DNA of 38,237 bases from Deltaproteobacteria bacterium (GTDB lineage Bacteria > Desulfobacterota > Binatia > UBA9968 > JAJDTQ01), in NCBI GenBank assembly GCA_028818775.1, contig JAPPNE010000121.1, positions 1 to 38,237 of the forward strand. The letters run 5' to 3'. A model generated the notes under the pieces. The model searched no databases, was not told the DNA's origin, and worked only from the letters and a program-made list of their open reading frames with translations. A program made the position numbers and the translations under genes. Of the stretch, positions 1 through 6,170 are shown piece after piece. The number at the start of each line of letters is the position of its first letter. Position 1 is the first letter of the stretch.

Positions 1-487
1 CGTAGTGGTCCGAGTGGAACGGCAGGTCCGCGTGCGGCGCCTGCCAGATGAGCGATCCCTTGAGGCCCGCCTTGGCCGCGCGTTCAAGCTCCTTCACCGC
101 GTGGTCGGTGTCGTACATGGAGATGGCGGCCACGCCCACCAGCCGGTTGGGCGCCACCGAGCAGTAATCCATGACCCAGTCGTTGTAGGCGCGGAACGAC
201 ACCTCCTGCAGCTTGGCGTCGTCCATGGCGAAGTGCGGCAGCAGATAGGTCGGGAAGAGAACCTCGGCGCTCACGCCGTCGGTCTCCATCTCGGTGATGC
301 GCTTGTTCGGATCCGATCCCCCCGGCTGCGTCTGGAAGCTCTCTCCTACCTTCAACTGGGGAAAGCGCGGCACCTGGTCCTTGTACGAAGCCGGCGCTCT
401 TTCCACCAGAGCCTCGGACGGCTCCATGACGTGGGAGTCCGAGGAAATAATGACTTCGCAGCCCTCGAGTGTTCCGTTGTCTGCCAT
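1..487 (-). CDS. Amidohydrolase-2 family protein, 3' part outside window
   Basis: About 162 N-terminal residues are visible; the gene continues beyond the left edge of the window. Near the N-terminus it reads IISSDSHVMEP, the usual opening of Amidohydro_2 (PF04909) TIM-barrel hydrolases/decarboxylases, in which D-x-H supplies metal ligands. It goes on with a family-typical ITEMETDGVSAEVLFPTY segment and NDWVMDYCSVAPNRLVGVAAI. Members of this family hydrolyse or decarboxylate small aromatic or cyclic acids using a divalent metal. The ATG at 487 has a GGGGG-rich ribosome-binding site about 10 nt upstream. It lies downstream of, and on the same strand as, the CaiB and ferritin-like genes, so it may share their operon, although 156 bp separate it from the ferritin-like stop. 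The substrate cannot be told from the sequence. Confidence 0.85.
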   Translation of the reverse strand, partial: MADNGTLEGCEVIISSDSHVMEPSEALVERAPASYKDQVPRFPQLKVGESFQTQPGGSDPNKRITEMETDGVSAEVLFPTYLLPHFAMDDAKLQEVSFRAYNDWVMDYCSVAPNRLVGVAAISMYDTDHAVKELERAAKAGLKGSLIWQAPHADLPFHSDHY

Positions 488-643
488 TTTGTTCTACCCC
501 CTTGTGGACTTTTCGCGCACGTCCGCCCTTTTGACACAGGCTCTACACCACCACCGGCCCGGCGTCAACAATGGCCCTTCGACTTCGCTCGGCAGACCTC
601 GCTACGCTCAGGACAAGCCGCTCGAAGGACACCGGTGGCGCGC
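488..643. other. Intergenic region with REP-like inverted repeat
   Basis: This is a gene-free 156 bp between two minus-strand genes. It holds a sequence bounded by CCTTCGA (576-582) and its reverse complement TCGAAGG (622-628), with GACTTCGCTCGGC and CTACGCTCAGGACAAG between them. That resembles the scattered REP-like intergenic repeats common in high-GC genomes. A TTGACA at about 532 has no convincing -10 partner. I see no ORF here with coding character. Confidence 0.35.
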
Positions 644-1291
644 TCACCACTCGGCCTCGGCCGTGGCCCACCGGTCCAGGCTCGCGAGGTACTCCCGCAT
701 CAGCACCAAGCGCATGGCCACCGCCCTGCGCGTGGCGTCCTGGCTCTCCGGCGTAACGGCGTAGCGTTCCAGGATGGCCTCGGGACCGGTGCCGTGCCCC
801 TCCTCGTCGGCCAGGATGCGCTTGTACGGAGCCTTGATCCAGTCGGGAACCGACGGCGCGGCCAGGCACTTCTCGATGAGATAGTTGGCCACCCCTTCCC
901 CGGCCATGGAGAAGCCGGCCATCCGCTGGCAGGTGTCGGGAAGGGCTTCCAGGGCGTTGAACATGGACATCTGCGCCGGCAGCGCGCGGTAGTCGAAGGG
1001 ATCGCCGCCGAGGTCCCGGATGCGCCCCATGAGAAGCCCGGCGTGCGTCATCTCCTCGTGGGCGGAGCGCGCCATCATGGTCTTGACCTCAAGCTCCGGC
1101 GTGGTCTTGAGCCAGCCGCCGAAGAGGTCCGCGGCCCGCAACTCGTTCCACAGCCGGCTCTTCATGACCCGGACGCGCTGCTCGTCGGTGGTCAACGGAA
1201 CGTAGCTGTAGGCGGGCGGGCGATCGTCGAGTGTGGCGCAGAAGGCCCTGACCTTGTCCCGCAACTCCTGAACGAATTCCTTGCTGGTCAT
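644..1291 (-). CDS. Ferritin-like diiron protein (four-helix, PaaA/MiaE-like)
   Basis: A 215-residue soluble helical protein. It carries the ligand set of a ferritin-like diiron carboxylate site in order: E50, E80-x-x-H83 (in SAHEEMTH), E132 (in MAGEG) and E163-x-x-H166 (in ADEEGH). Families with this arrangement include MiaE, PaaA-type oxygenase subunits and rubrerythrin-like proteins. The length and ligand spacing fit an oxidase or oxygenase better than an iron-storage protein, but the substrate is unknown. The start is set at the ATG at 1291, which has AGGAGG 6 nt upstream; an in-frame TTG at 1309 has less support. It begins 14 nt after the CaiB stop, so the two are probably co-transcribed and may work on the same CoA-linked or carboxylate compound. 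Confidence 0.75.
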   Translation of the reverse strand: MTSKEFVQELRDKVRAFCATLDDRPPAYSYVPLTTDEQRVRVMKSRLWNELRAADLFGGWLKTTPELEVKTMMARSAHEEMTHAGLLMGRIRDLGGDPFDYRALPAQMSMFNALEALPDTCQRMAGFSMAGEGVANYLIEKCLAAPSVPDWIKAPYKRILADEEGHGTGPEAILERYAVTPESQDATRRAVAMRLVLMREYLASLDRWATAEAEW

Positions 1292-1305
1292 GGCCTGCCT
1301 CCTGA

Positions 1306-2484
1306 TCAAGTCACTCCGCCCTCGCGCAACTCCGCCAAGGCTTCGTCATCGTATCCGAGCTCCCGCAGGATCTCGTCCGTATTCTCACCCAGCAGCGGCG
1401 CCGGCCGGTGAAAACGCATGGGAGTGTCGGACAGCCGGATGGCGTTGCCGATGAGGTTGCTCGACCCCATCTTCGGATGGCGGATCTCCTGCGGCAGCCC
1501 CATCTCCTTCACCTGCGGGTCGTCCAGCACTTCGTCGATCTTGTAGATGGGGGCGTTGGGCACGTTCACCGCGTCCAGGGCCTTGAGCCAGTGGTCCCGC
1601 GGCTGTTTCTCGAATTCCGCCTGCAGGATCGGGACGATGTCGTAGTGGTGGTGCCAGCGGTCGTTGCGGGTAGCGAAGCGGGGGTCGTCCAGCAGGTCAC
1701 GGCGGCCCACCGCGCTCACCAGCCCCTCCCAAGCCTTCTGGTGCCCCGACAAGTGGATCACCAGCGGCTTCTTGTCGCTGGGGATGAAGCAGTAGATGCG
1801 TCCGCGCGGGAAGTTTTCCCGTGTGATGGCCTCGCCGCCGTTCAGGTAGTCGGCCATGTGCGACTCGATGAACGCCATGCTGATGCGCAGGAGCGACGCG
1901 TCCACGAACTGGCCGCGGTCGGTGTGGTGGCGCGCCAGCAGCGCCGCGAGAATACCGTAGCACGCGAAAATCCCGGTGGAGTGATCGGTGACCGAGACCC
2001 CCACCACCTTGGGCTGGTCGAAGTCGGTCATGAGGCTCAGCATGCCGCTCAATGCCTGGCCGATAGTGTCGAAGCCCGGCTTGTCGCGGTAGGGCCCCTC
2101 CTGCCCGTAGCCGGTGATGGAGCAATGGATCAGCCGGGGATTCAGCTTCGAGAGCCGCTCGTAGTCAAGCCCCAGCTTCGAGCGCGTCTCCGGCCGGAAG
2201 TTCTCCAGCAGGACGTCCGCCCTTTCCAGCAGCTTGAGCAGGATTTCCTTCCCCTGGGGTTTCCGCAAGTCCAGAGTGAGGCTTCTCTTGTTGCGGTTGA
2301 GCGCCCGGAAGCTCGGACCATAGCCCTCGTACAGCGGATTCCGTCCCCGGTGCGTATCGCCTCCGTCGGGCAGCTCCACCTTGATGACGTCGCACCCGAG
2401 GTCCCCCAGCAAACTGCCGCAGAACGGCCCGGCCACGTGCCCGCTCAAATCGAGCGCCATGGTCCCCTGCAATGCCGCACTCAT
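1306..2484 (-). CDS. CaiB/BaiF family CoA-transferase (family III)
   Basis: A 392-residue family III CoA-transferase (PF02515), which moves CoA between carboxylic acids. It shows the N-terminal Rossmann-like signature (GPFCGSLLGDLGCDVIKVE), the NRNKRSLTLDLRKPQG block, and SVTDHSTG, where D167 aligns with the catalytic Asp of formyl-CoA transferase (D169). The RGQFVDASLL block follows. The length is typical. It leads a minus-strand group with the ferritin-like gene and possibly the amidohydrolase, and is divergent from the thioesterase gene; activation of an acid to its CoA ester and a divergent thioesterase make biochemical sense together. The acid cannot be named. A GGGAG lies about 14 nt before the ATG. 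Confidence 0.92.
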   Translation of the reverse strand: MSAALQGTMALDLSGHVAGPFCGSLLGDLGCDVIKVELPDGGDTHRGRNPLYEGYGPSFRALNRNKRSLTLDLRKPQGKEILLKLLERADVLLENFRPETRSKLGLDYERLSKLNPRLIHCSITGYGQEGPYRDKPGFDTIGQALSGMLSLMTDFDQPKVVGVSVTDHSTGIFACYGILAALLARHHTDRGQFVDASLLRISMAFIESHMADYLNGGEAITRENFPRGRIYCFIPSDKKPLVIHLSGHQKAWEGLVSAVGRRDLLDDPRFATRNDRWHHHYDIVPILQAEFEKQPRDHWLKALDAVNVPNAPIYKIDEVLDDPQVKEMGLPQEIRHPKMGSSNLIGNAIRLSDTPMRFHRPAPLLGENTDEILRELGYDDEALAELREGGVT

Positions 2485-2585
2485 GATTCAGGACGTCTCC
2501 CTTTCCCCGACGAGGCGAGTTTGCGAACAACCTTCTCCATTACAGCCCCATGACGGCCCCTTGGCCGCTTTGCAGTATAGCCGAT

Positions 2586-3011
2586 ATGCACCATAGTGGG
2601 GAACGGGAACGAAGACGGCAACGGAGGACTCGTGAAGACGGAATCGTGGAAGGACTCGAAGGCGAGTGGGTGATCGAAACGACGCGGGAGATGGCGGCGG
2701 CGCACATCGCCGACGAAGGTCTCCTGGTCTATTCGACGCCGGCCATGGTCGGCCACATGGAGCGCGCGTGCGTGGAAACGGTACGCCCGTACCTGGACGA
2801 CGACGAGGTGTCGCTGGGAGTGCGGGTGGAGATCTCCCACATCGCCGGGACGGGCATGGGCGAGACCGTCCGCACGAGTGCGAAGCTCATCGGGGTGGAA
2901 GGGCGCCGCCTGAGCTTCACGGTGGAGGCGCACAACGAGCGCGAGAAGATCGGCGAGGGCCGCCACCAGCGCGTGGTGGTGAAACGCGAGCGGCTGCCGT
3001 CGAAGAAGTGA
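2586..3011 (+). CDS. FlK-like hot-dog fold thioesterase
   Basis: A hot-dog fold acyl-CoA thioesterase of the fluoroacetyl-CoA thioesterase (FlK) type. Counting from this ATG, T51 (YSTPAM), E59 (GHMERACV) and H85 (EISHIAG) have exactly the 8- and 26-residue spacing of the FlK triad T42-E50-H76. G78 matches FlK G69. The FlK lid residue F36 corresponds to G45 here, so strict fluoroacetyl specificity is unlikely. The C-terminal VEGRRLSF, DEIG-like KIGEGRHQR and VKRERL blocks also match the family. The start is uncertain: the first 20 residues are arginine-rich and unlike the family, so an in-frame GTG at 2646 may be the true start; an ATG also exists at 2550. None has a clear ribosome-binding site. 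It probably releases or guards a CoA intermediate of the adjoining pathway. Confidence 0.82.
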   Translation: MHHSGERERRRQRRTREDGIVEGLEGEWVIETTREMAAAHIADEGLLVYSTPAMVGHMERACVETVRPYLDDDEVSLGVRVEISHIAGTGMGETVRTSAKLIGVEGRRLSFTVEAHNEREKIGEGRHQRVVVKRERLPSKK

Positions 3012-3041
3012 CGGCCCGCGGCCATGCGCGGCGCCGGGCCG
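3012..3041 (+). other. GC-rich hairpin directly after the thioesterase stop codon
   Basis: CGGCCCG (3012-3018) and its reverse complement CGGGCCG (3035-3041) can form a strong stem immediately after the TGA. There is no U-tract, so it is at best a terminator-like or mRNA-stabilising structure. A second hairpin built on the same CGGCCCGCG stem follows the next gene. Confidence 0.4.
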
Positions 3042-3044
3042 CGC

Positions 3045-3074
3045 TTGACAGTCCGTCGGGGCGCGTGGTGATAT
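3045..3074 (+). promoter_or_regulatory. Possible sigma70-type promoter before the HDO gene
   Basis: An exact TTGACA (3045-3050) is followed after 18 nt by TGATAT (3069-3074), a weak -10. It lies about 77 nt upstream of the HDO start codon, just after the hairpin that follows the thioesterase. The -35 is good and the -10 poor, so this is tentative. Confidence 0.35.
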
Positions 3075-3150
3075 GGGGCGCCGCGCCGGTCGGGATGCGC
3101 CGGCGGCCGCGGGAAGACCTTTCGGGCGTGCGACGGCGACGGAGCGACAC

Positions 3151-3840
3151 ATGGCAAGCACCGGTTCCCTTAGAGAGAGGCTCGAAGCCGCTGTGCTGGA
3201 GCGGCACTGCGCGAACCATCCGCTGACCGAGAAGTGGGCCGCGGGCAAGCTCAGTCGCAACGCCATGATGGGTTGGGCCATCGAGCAGTACCACTGGATC
3301 AGCAACATCTACCGCGGCGAGCTGTACAAGGCCGCCAACACACCCCTGGAGGTGCAACGGCTGCTGCTGGGCAACTACCTGGAGGAGAGCGACCCGGAAC
3401 GGCCGCACCTGGACATCATCCTGCGTTTCTGCACCGCCAACGGCGGAGACGCCGAAGCCGCCAAACGCGGCCGTGGCCTGCCCACCACCGAGGCCTGGGT
3501 GAGCTGGTTCAACCGCGTGTGCAAGGACGAGTCCTTCATCTGCAGCGTGGCCGCCACCAACGTCGGCACCGAGTCCCAGTCGCCGATGCTGTACAGCAAG
3601 GTGCTGCCCGCCCTGCGCGACGTCTATCGCTTCGACGAAGCGGCCATCGAGCACTTCTGGCTCCACGCCGACGTCGACACCGAGCACGGCGGCCGCGGCT
3701 TCGAGATCCTCGAACGGTATTGCACCACGCCCGAACTCCAGGAAATGGCCGTCCATTACGCCCGGGAGAGCGCGAAGATGCGCTGGTTCTTCTTCGACGG
3801 CATCTACATCCACTACGAGATGGGCTACGCGCTGCGCTGA
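3151..3840 (+). CDS. Heme-oxygenase-like diiron oxidase/oxygenase (HDO), CADD/PqqC fold
   Basis: A 229-residue TENA/PqqC-like helical protein. The complete six-ligand pattern of heme-oxygenase-like diiron enzymes is visible: E79-x6-H86 (LEESDPERPH), E141 (NVGTESQ) and H172-x3-D176-x2-H179 (HADVDTEH). As I recall, the ligands in Chlamydia CADD are E81, H88, E142, H174, D178 and H181, so the spacing is nearly identical. The family includes CADD, UndA and the SznF central domain, which oxidise amino acids, fatty acids or guanidines with O2. PqqC lacks the metal set, so PqqC function is unlikely. The ATG at 3151 has GGAG 7 nt upstream; an upstream in-frame extension is low complexity. The bicupin gene begins 89 bp downstream, a pairing repeated at 35.8-38.2 kb. 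The substrate is unknown. Confidence 0.85.
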   Translation: MASTGSLRERLEAAVLERHCANHPLTEKWAAGKLSRNAMMGWAIEQYHWISNIYRGELYKAANTPLEVQRLLLGNYLEESDPERPHLDIILRFCTANGGDAEAAKRGRGLPTTEAWVSWFNRVCKDESFICSVAATNVGTESQSPMLYSKVLPALRDVYRFDEAAIEHFWLHADVDTEHGGRGFEILERYCTTPELQEMAVHYARESAKMRWFFFDGIYIHYEMGYALR

Positions 3841-3843
3841 GGA

Positions 3844-3880
3844 CGGCCCGCGGCGGCGCCCGCCGAAGGGGCGCGGGCCG
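3844..3880 (+). other. GC-rich hairpin between HDO and bicupin genes
   Basis: CGGCCCGCG (3844-3852) is the exact reverse complement of CGCGGGCCG (3872-3880), giving a 9 bp stem three bases after the HDO stop codon. No U-tract follows. It shares the GACGGCCCGCGGC stem start with the hairpin after the thioesterase gene (3011 onwards). It may be a partial terminator or an mRNA stabiliser that sets HDO:bicupin stoichiometry. Confidence 0.4.
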
Positions 3881-3929
3881 GAGTCGGAGCGAAGTCGATG
3901 ATCAGCCGGGATCGGAGGAACGACACCCC

Positions 3930-4982
3930 ATGACCACCGCGACACAGGACCTGACGGAACTGGACGAGTTCCTCGCCGAGCGCTGGCTCTCGGGCTTGTG
4001 GAAGCTCGACCGCCAGGAGCGTACCCCCGACCCCAAGACCAAGGTGGTGCCGCACCTGTGGAAGTGGGACGACGTCTACCAGAGCCTGCTGCAGGCGCGC
4101 GACCGCATCGGCATCGAGAAGGGGCGCACCGAGCGCCGCACCATCCGGCTCGTGAACCCGGGCATGCGGCACATCGAAATGACCAGCCACACGATGCTGC
4201 TGGCCTGCCAGATGATCCAGCCGGGCGAGGTGGCGCCGGCGCACCGTCACAGCATGGCGGCCCTCCGCTTCATCGTGCAGGGCGAGGGCGCCTACACCGT
4301 GGTCAACGGCGAGAAGCTCATGATGGCCGAGGGAGACCTCATCCTCACGCCCCAGGGCACCTGGCACGACCACGGCCACGAGGGCAGCGCGCCCATGGTG
4401 TGGCTCGACGGCCTCGACGTGCCGCTCATCCAGTCGCTCCAGGTGATCTCCTACGAGCCCTATGCCGAGGAGAAGCAGGCCACCCACGCGAGCGCACAGG
4501 AGGCCTCCCACTTCGGCATGACCCGCCCGGTGCGGACCGGCAAACAGGCGGCGCCCGCGCCGCTCCACTACCGCTGGGAGGACACCTACCGCTCCCTGCG
4601 GGCGCTGGCGCAGACCGCGGGCGACCCTTATGACGGCGTGGCCCTCGACTACGTGAACCCGCTCACCGGCGGCAGCACCCTGCCGACGCTGGCGTGCCGC
4701 GCACAGATGCTGCGCCCGGGAGAACGCACCCGCGCGCACCGCCACAACAGCACCGGCATCTACCACGCGTTCCGCGGCAGCGGCGCCACCGTCATCAACG
4801 GCGAGACGCTGGAATGGGACAAGGGCGACAGCTTCATCGTGCCGCTGTGGAGCTGGCACGAGCACCTGAACCGTTCCGCCGGCGAGGAAGCGATCCTGTT
4901 CTGCATGCACGACGCCCCGGTGCTGGAAGCCTTCGGGCTTCACCGCCAGGAGAGCATGGAAACGTCGGGCGTGGGGATGTAG
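3930..4982 (+). CDS. Bicupin dioxygenase, gentisate 1,2-dioxygenase-like
   Basis: A 350-residue two-cupin protein of the gentisate/salicylate/1-hydroxy-2-naphthoate 1,2-dioxygenase family, whose members open aromatic rings with Fe(II) and O2. The N-terminal cupin has H105-x-H107 (PAHRHSMAALRF) and H146 (TWHDH). The 41-residue spacing matches the H119/H121/H160 iron ligands of salicylate dioxygenase. The C-terminal cupin also keeps H270-x-H272 and H310 (WSWHEH). Downstream of each cupin are PGDLI- or KGDSFIVP-type blocks. The ATG at 3930 has GGAGGA 10 nt upstream; the longer open frame upstream overlaps the HDO gene in another frame and is not coding. A paralogue starts at 37388. The true substrate could be gentisate or another hydroxylated acid. 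Confidence 0.88.
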   Translation: MTTATQDLTELDEFLAERWLSGLWKLDRQERTPDPKTKVVPHLWKWDDVYQSLLQARDRIGIEKGRTERRTIRLVNPGMRHIEMTSHTMLLACQMIQPGEVAPAHRHSMAALRFIVQGEGAYTVVNGEKLMMAEGDLILTPQGTWHDHGHEGSAPMVWLDGLDVPLIQSLQVISYEPYAEEKQATHASAQEASHFGMTRPVRTGKQAAPAPLHYRWEDTYRSLRALAQTAGDPYDGVALDYVNPLTGGSTLPTLACRAQMLRPGERTRAHRHNSTGIYHAFRGSGATVINGETLEWDKGDSFIVPLWSWHEHLNRSAGEEAILFCMHDAPVLEAFGLHRQESMETSGVGM

Positions 4983-5038
4983 GCCCGTCCACCCCCGGTC
5001 AACGCCCGCCGGACCGCGCCGACGTGGCGCGGACCGTA

Positions 5039-5067
5039 TTGACACGATCCCGCGAACCTAATAGTTT
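5039..5067 (+). promoter_or_regulatory. Sigma70-type promoter for the TTT transporter operon
   Basis: TTGACA (5039-5044), a 17 nt spacer, then TAGTTT (5062-5067), 47 bp before the binding-protein start codon. Just downstream is a short inverted repeat, TGCCT-ACGTA-AGGCA (5076-5090), which could be an operator in the leader. The ribosome-binding site AAGGAGGA follows at about 5098-5105. The spacing and an exact -35 make this one of the better promoter candidates in the window. Confidence 0.55.
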
Positions 5068-5113
5068 ACGCGGTTTGCCTACGTAAGGCAGATCGACCAA
5101 GGAGGACTCGACC

Positions 5114-6163
5114 ATGACACGCACTCGCGCCACGGCCATCGTCACGGTGCTCGCCGCCATCACACTGCTGGCGGCCGCCGCCCCGGCGGCGGACTACTAC
5201 GCAGGGAAGACCATCACCGTCCTGGTGTCGTCCAGCCCCGGCGGCGGCACGGACACCACGGCCAGGCTGGTTTCCCGCTACCTGCCCAAGTTCATCCCCG
5301 GCAATCCGGATACCATCGTACGCAACATGCCCGGCGGCGGCGGCACGGTGGCCAACAACTACTTCACGCGCCGCGCCAAGGCGGACGGACTGACCATGTC
5401 GCAGGACTCGTCGTCGGCGCTGAGCACCTACGTCCGCGGCGGTAAGCGGGTCAAGTACAACCCGCGGGAGTACAACTATATCGGCTCCATCATGCGCGGC
5501 GGCAGCATCCTCATGGTGCGCAAGGACGCGCGCAAGCGCCTCGGCGACCCCAAGGCCAAGCCTGTGGTGGTGGGCGATTCGGACGGCATCCGCACGTGGG
5601 TGGCCATGACCGTGTGGGGCGCCAAGTACCTGGACTGGAACACCCGGTGGATCTTCGGCTACGCCGGCACCGGCGAGATGGTGCTGGCCCTGCGCCAGGG
5701 CGAGATCGAGATGTGGGGCACCGGCAACGCCAAGCTCATCCGGGACCTTCAGAAGGACGGCGTGGTCGACACCCTCGTGCTGCTCACGGACAAGCGCCGC
5801 AAGGACTTCCCCGACGTCCCCACCTTCGCCGAGGTGCTCGGAGACAGGAAACCGTCCGGTGCATCCTGGCAGGCCTACAAGGTGTGGACCGGACCCTCGG
5901 ACGTGGACAAGTTCCTGCACGCCCCCAAGGGGACACCGGACAACGTCATGAACATCCTGCACACCGCCTGGGCCGAGATGGTGAAGGACCCGGGGTTCCA
6001 GGCGCAGGCCACCAATTTCTTCGGCGAAGCCTGGCGGACCCGCGACGGTGCGGCCACCACAAAGCTGGTCATGGAGGCCACCGACGCCCCGAAGGAAGTC
6101 AAGGACTTCCTCTTCAACATCCGCAAGGAGCACGGCCTGCCCACGGGCAAGAAGAAAAAGTAA
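5114..6163 (+). CDS. TTT transporter substrate-binding protein (TctC/Bug family)
   Basis: A 349-residue periplasmic binding protein. An N-terminal signal peptide (MTRTRATAIVTVLAAITLLAAAAP, cleavage likely near APAAD) precedes a Bug-family start (YYAGKTITVLVSSSPGGGTD). The NMPGGGGTVANNY ligand-loop region and the late GTPDNVMNILH block are also typical of TctC proteins. These proteins bind carboxylates, often aromatic or dicarboxylic acids, and deliver them to TctA/TctB. AAGGAGGA lies 8 nt before the ATG. tctA follows after 7 nt and tctB overlaps tctA, so the three form a complete tripartite operon. It sits directly after the HDO-bicupin pair, which suggests import of that pathway's substrate. 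Confidence 0.93.
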   Translation: MTRTRATAIVTVLAAITLLAAAAPAADYYAGKTITVLVSSSPGGGTDTTARLVSRYLPKFIPGNPDTIVRNMPGGGGTVANNYFTRRAKADGLTMSQDSSSALSTYVRGGKRVKYNPREYNYIGSIMRGGSILMVRKDARKRLGDPKAKPVVVGDSDGIRTWVAMTVWGAKYLDWNTRWIFGYAGTGEMVLALRQGEIEMWGTGNAKLIRDLQKDGVVDTLVLLTDKRRKDFPDVPTFAEVLGDRKPSGASWQAYKVWTGPSDVDKFLHAPKGTPDNVMNILHTAWAEMVKDPGFQAQATNFFGEAWRTRDGAATTKLVMEATDAPKEVKDFLFNIRKEHGLPTGKKKK

Positions 6164-6170
6164 ATAGCGG

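Noticed and set aside
5-1411. Long plus-strand open frame opposite the amidohydrolase and ferritin-like genes
   Set aside because: It is a high-GC shadow frame with low-complexity Arg/Gly/His-rich sequence and no domain; the minus-strand frames give recognisable proteins with ribosome-binding sites.
3151-3840. Calling the HDO protein PqqC
   Set aside because: The fold is similar, but PqqC is cofactor-free and lacks this six-ligand metal set; no other pqq genes are in the window.
3930-4982. Firm call of gentisate 1,2-dioxygenase
   Set aside because: The iron ligands fit, but there are no maleylpyruvate isomerase or fumarylpyruvate hydrolase genes nearby, so the substrate is left open.
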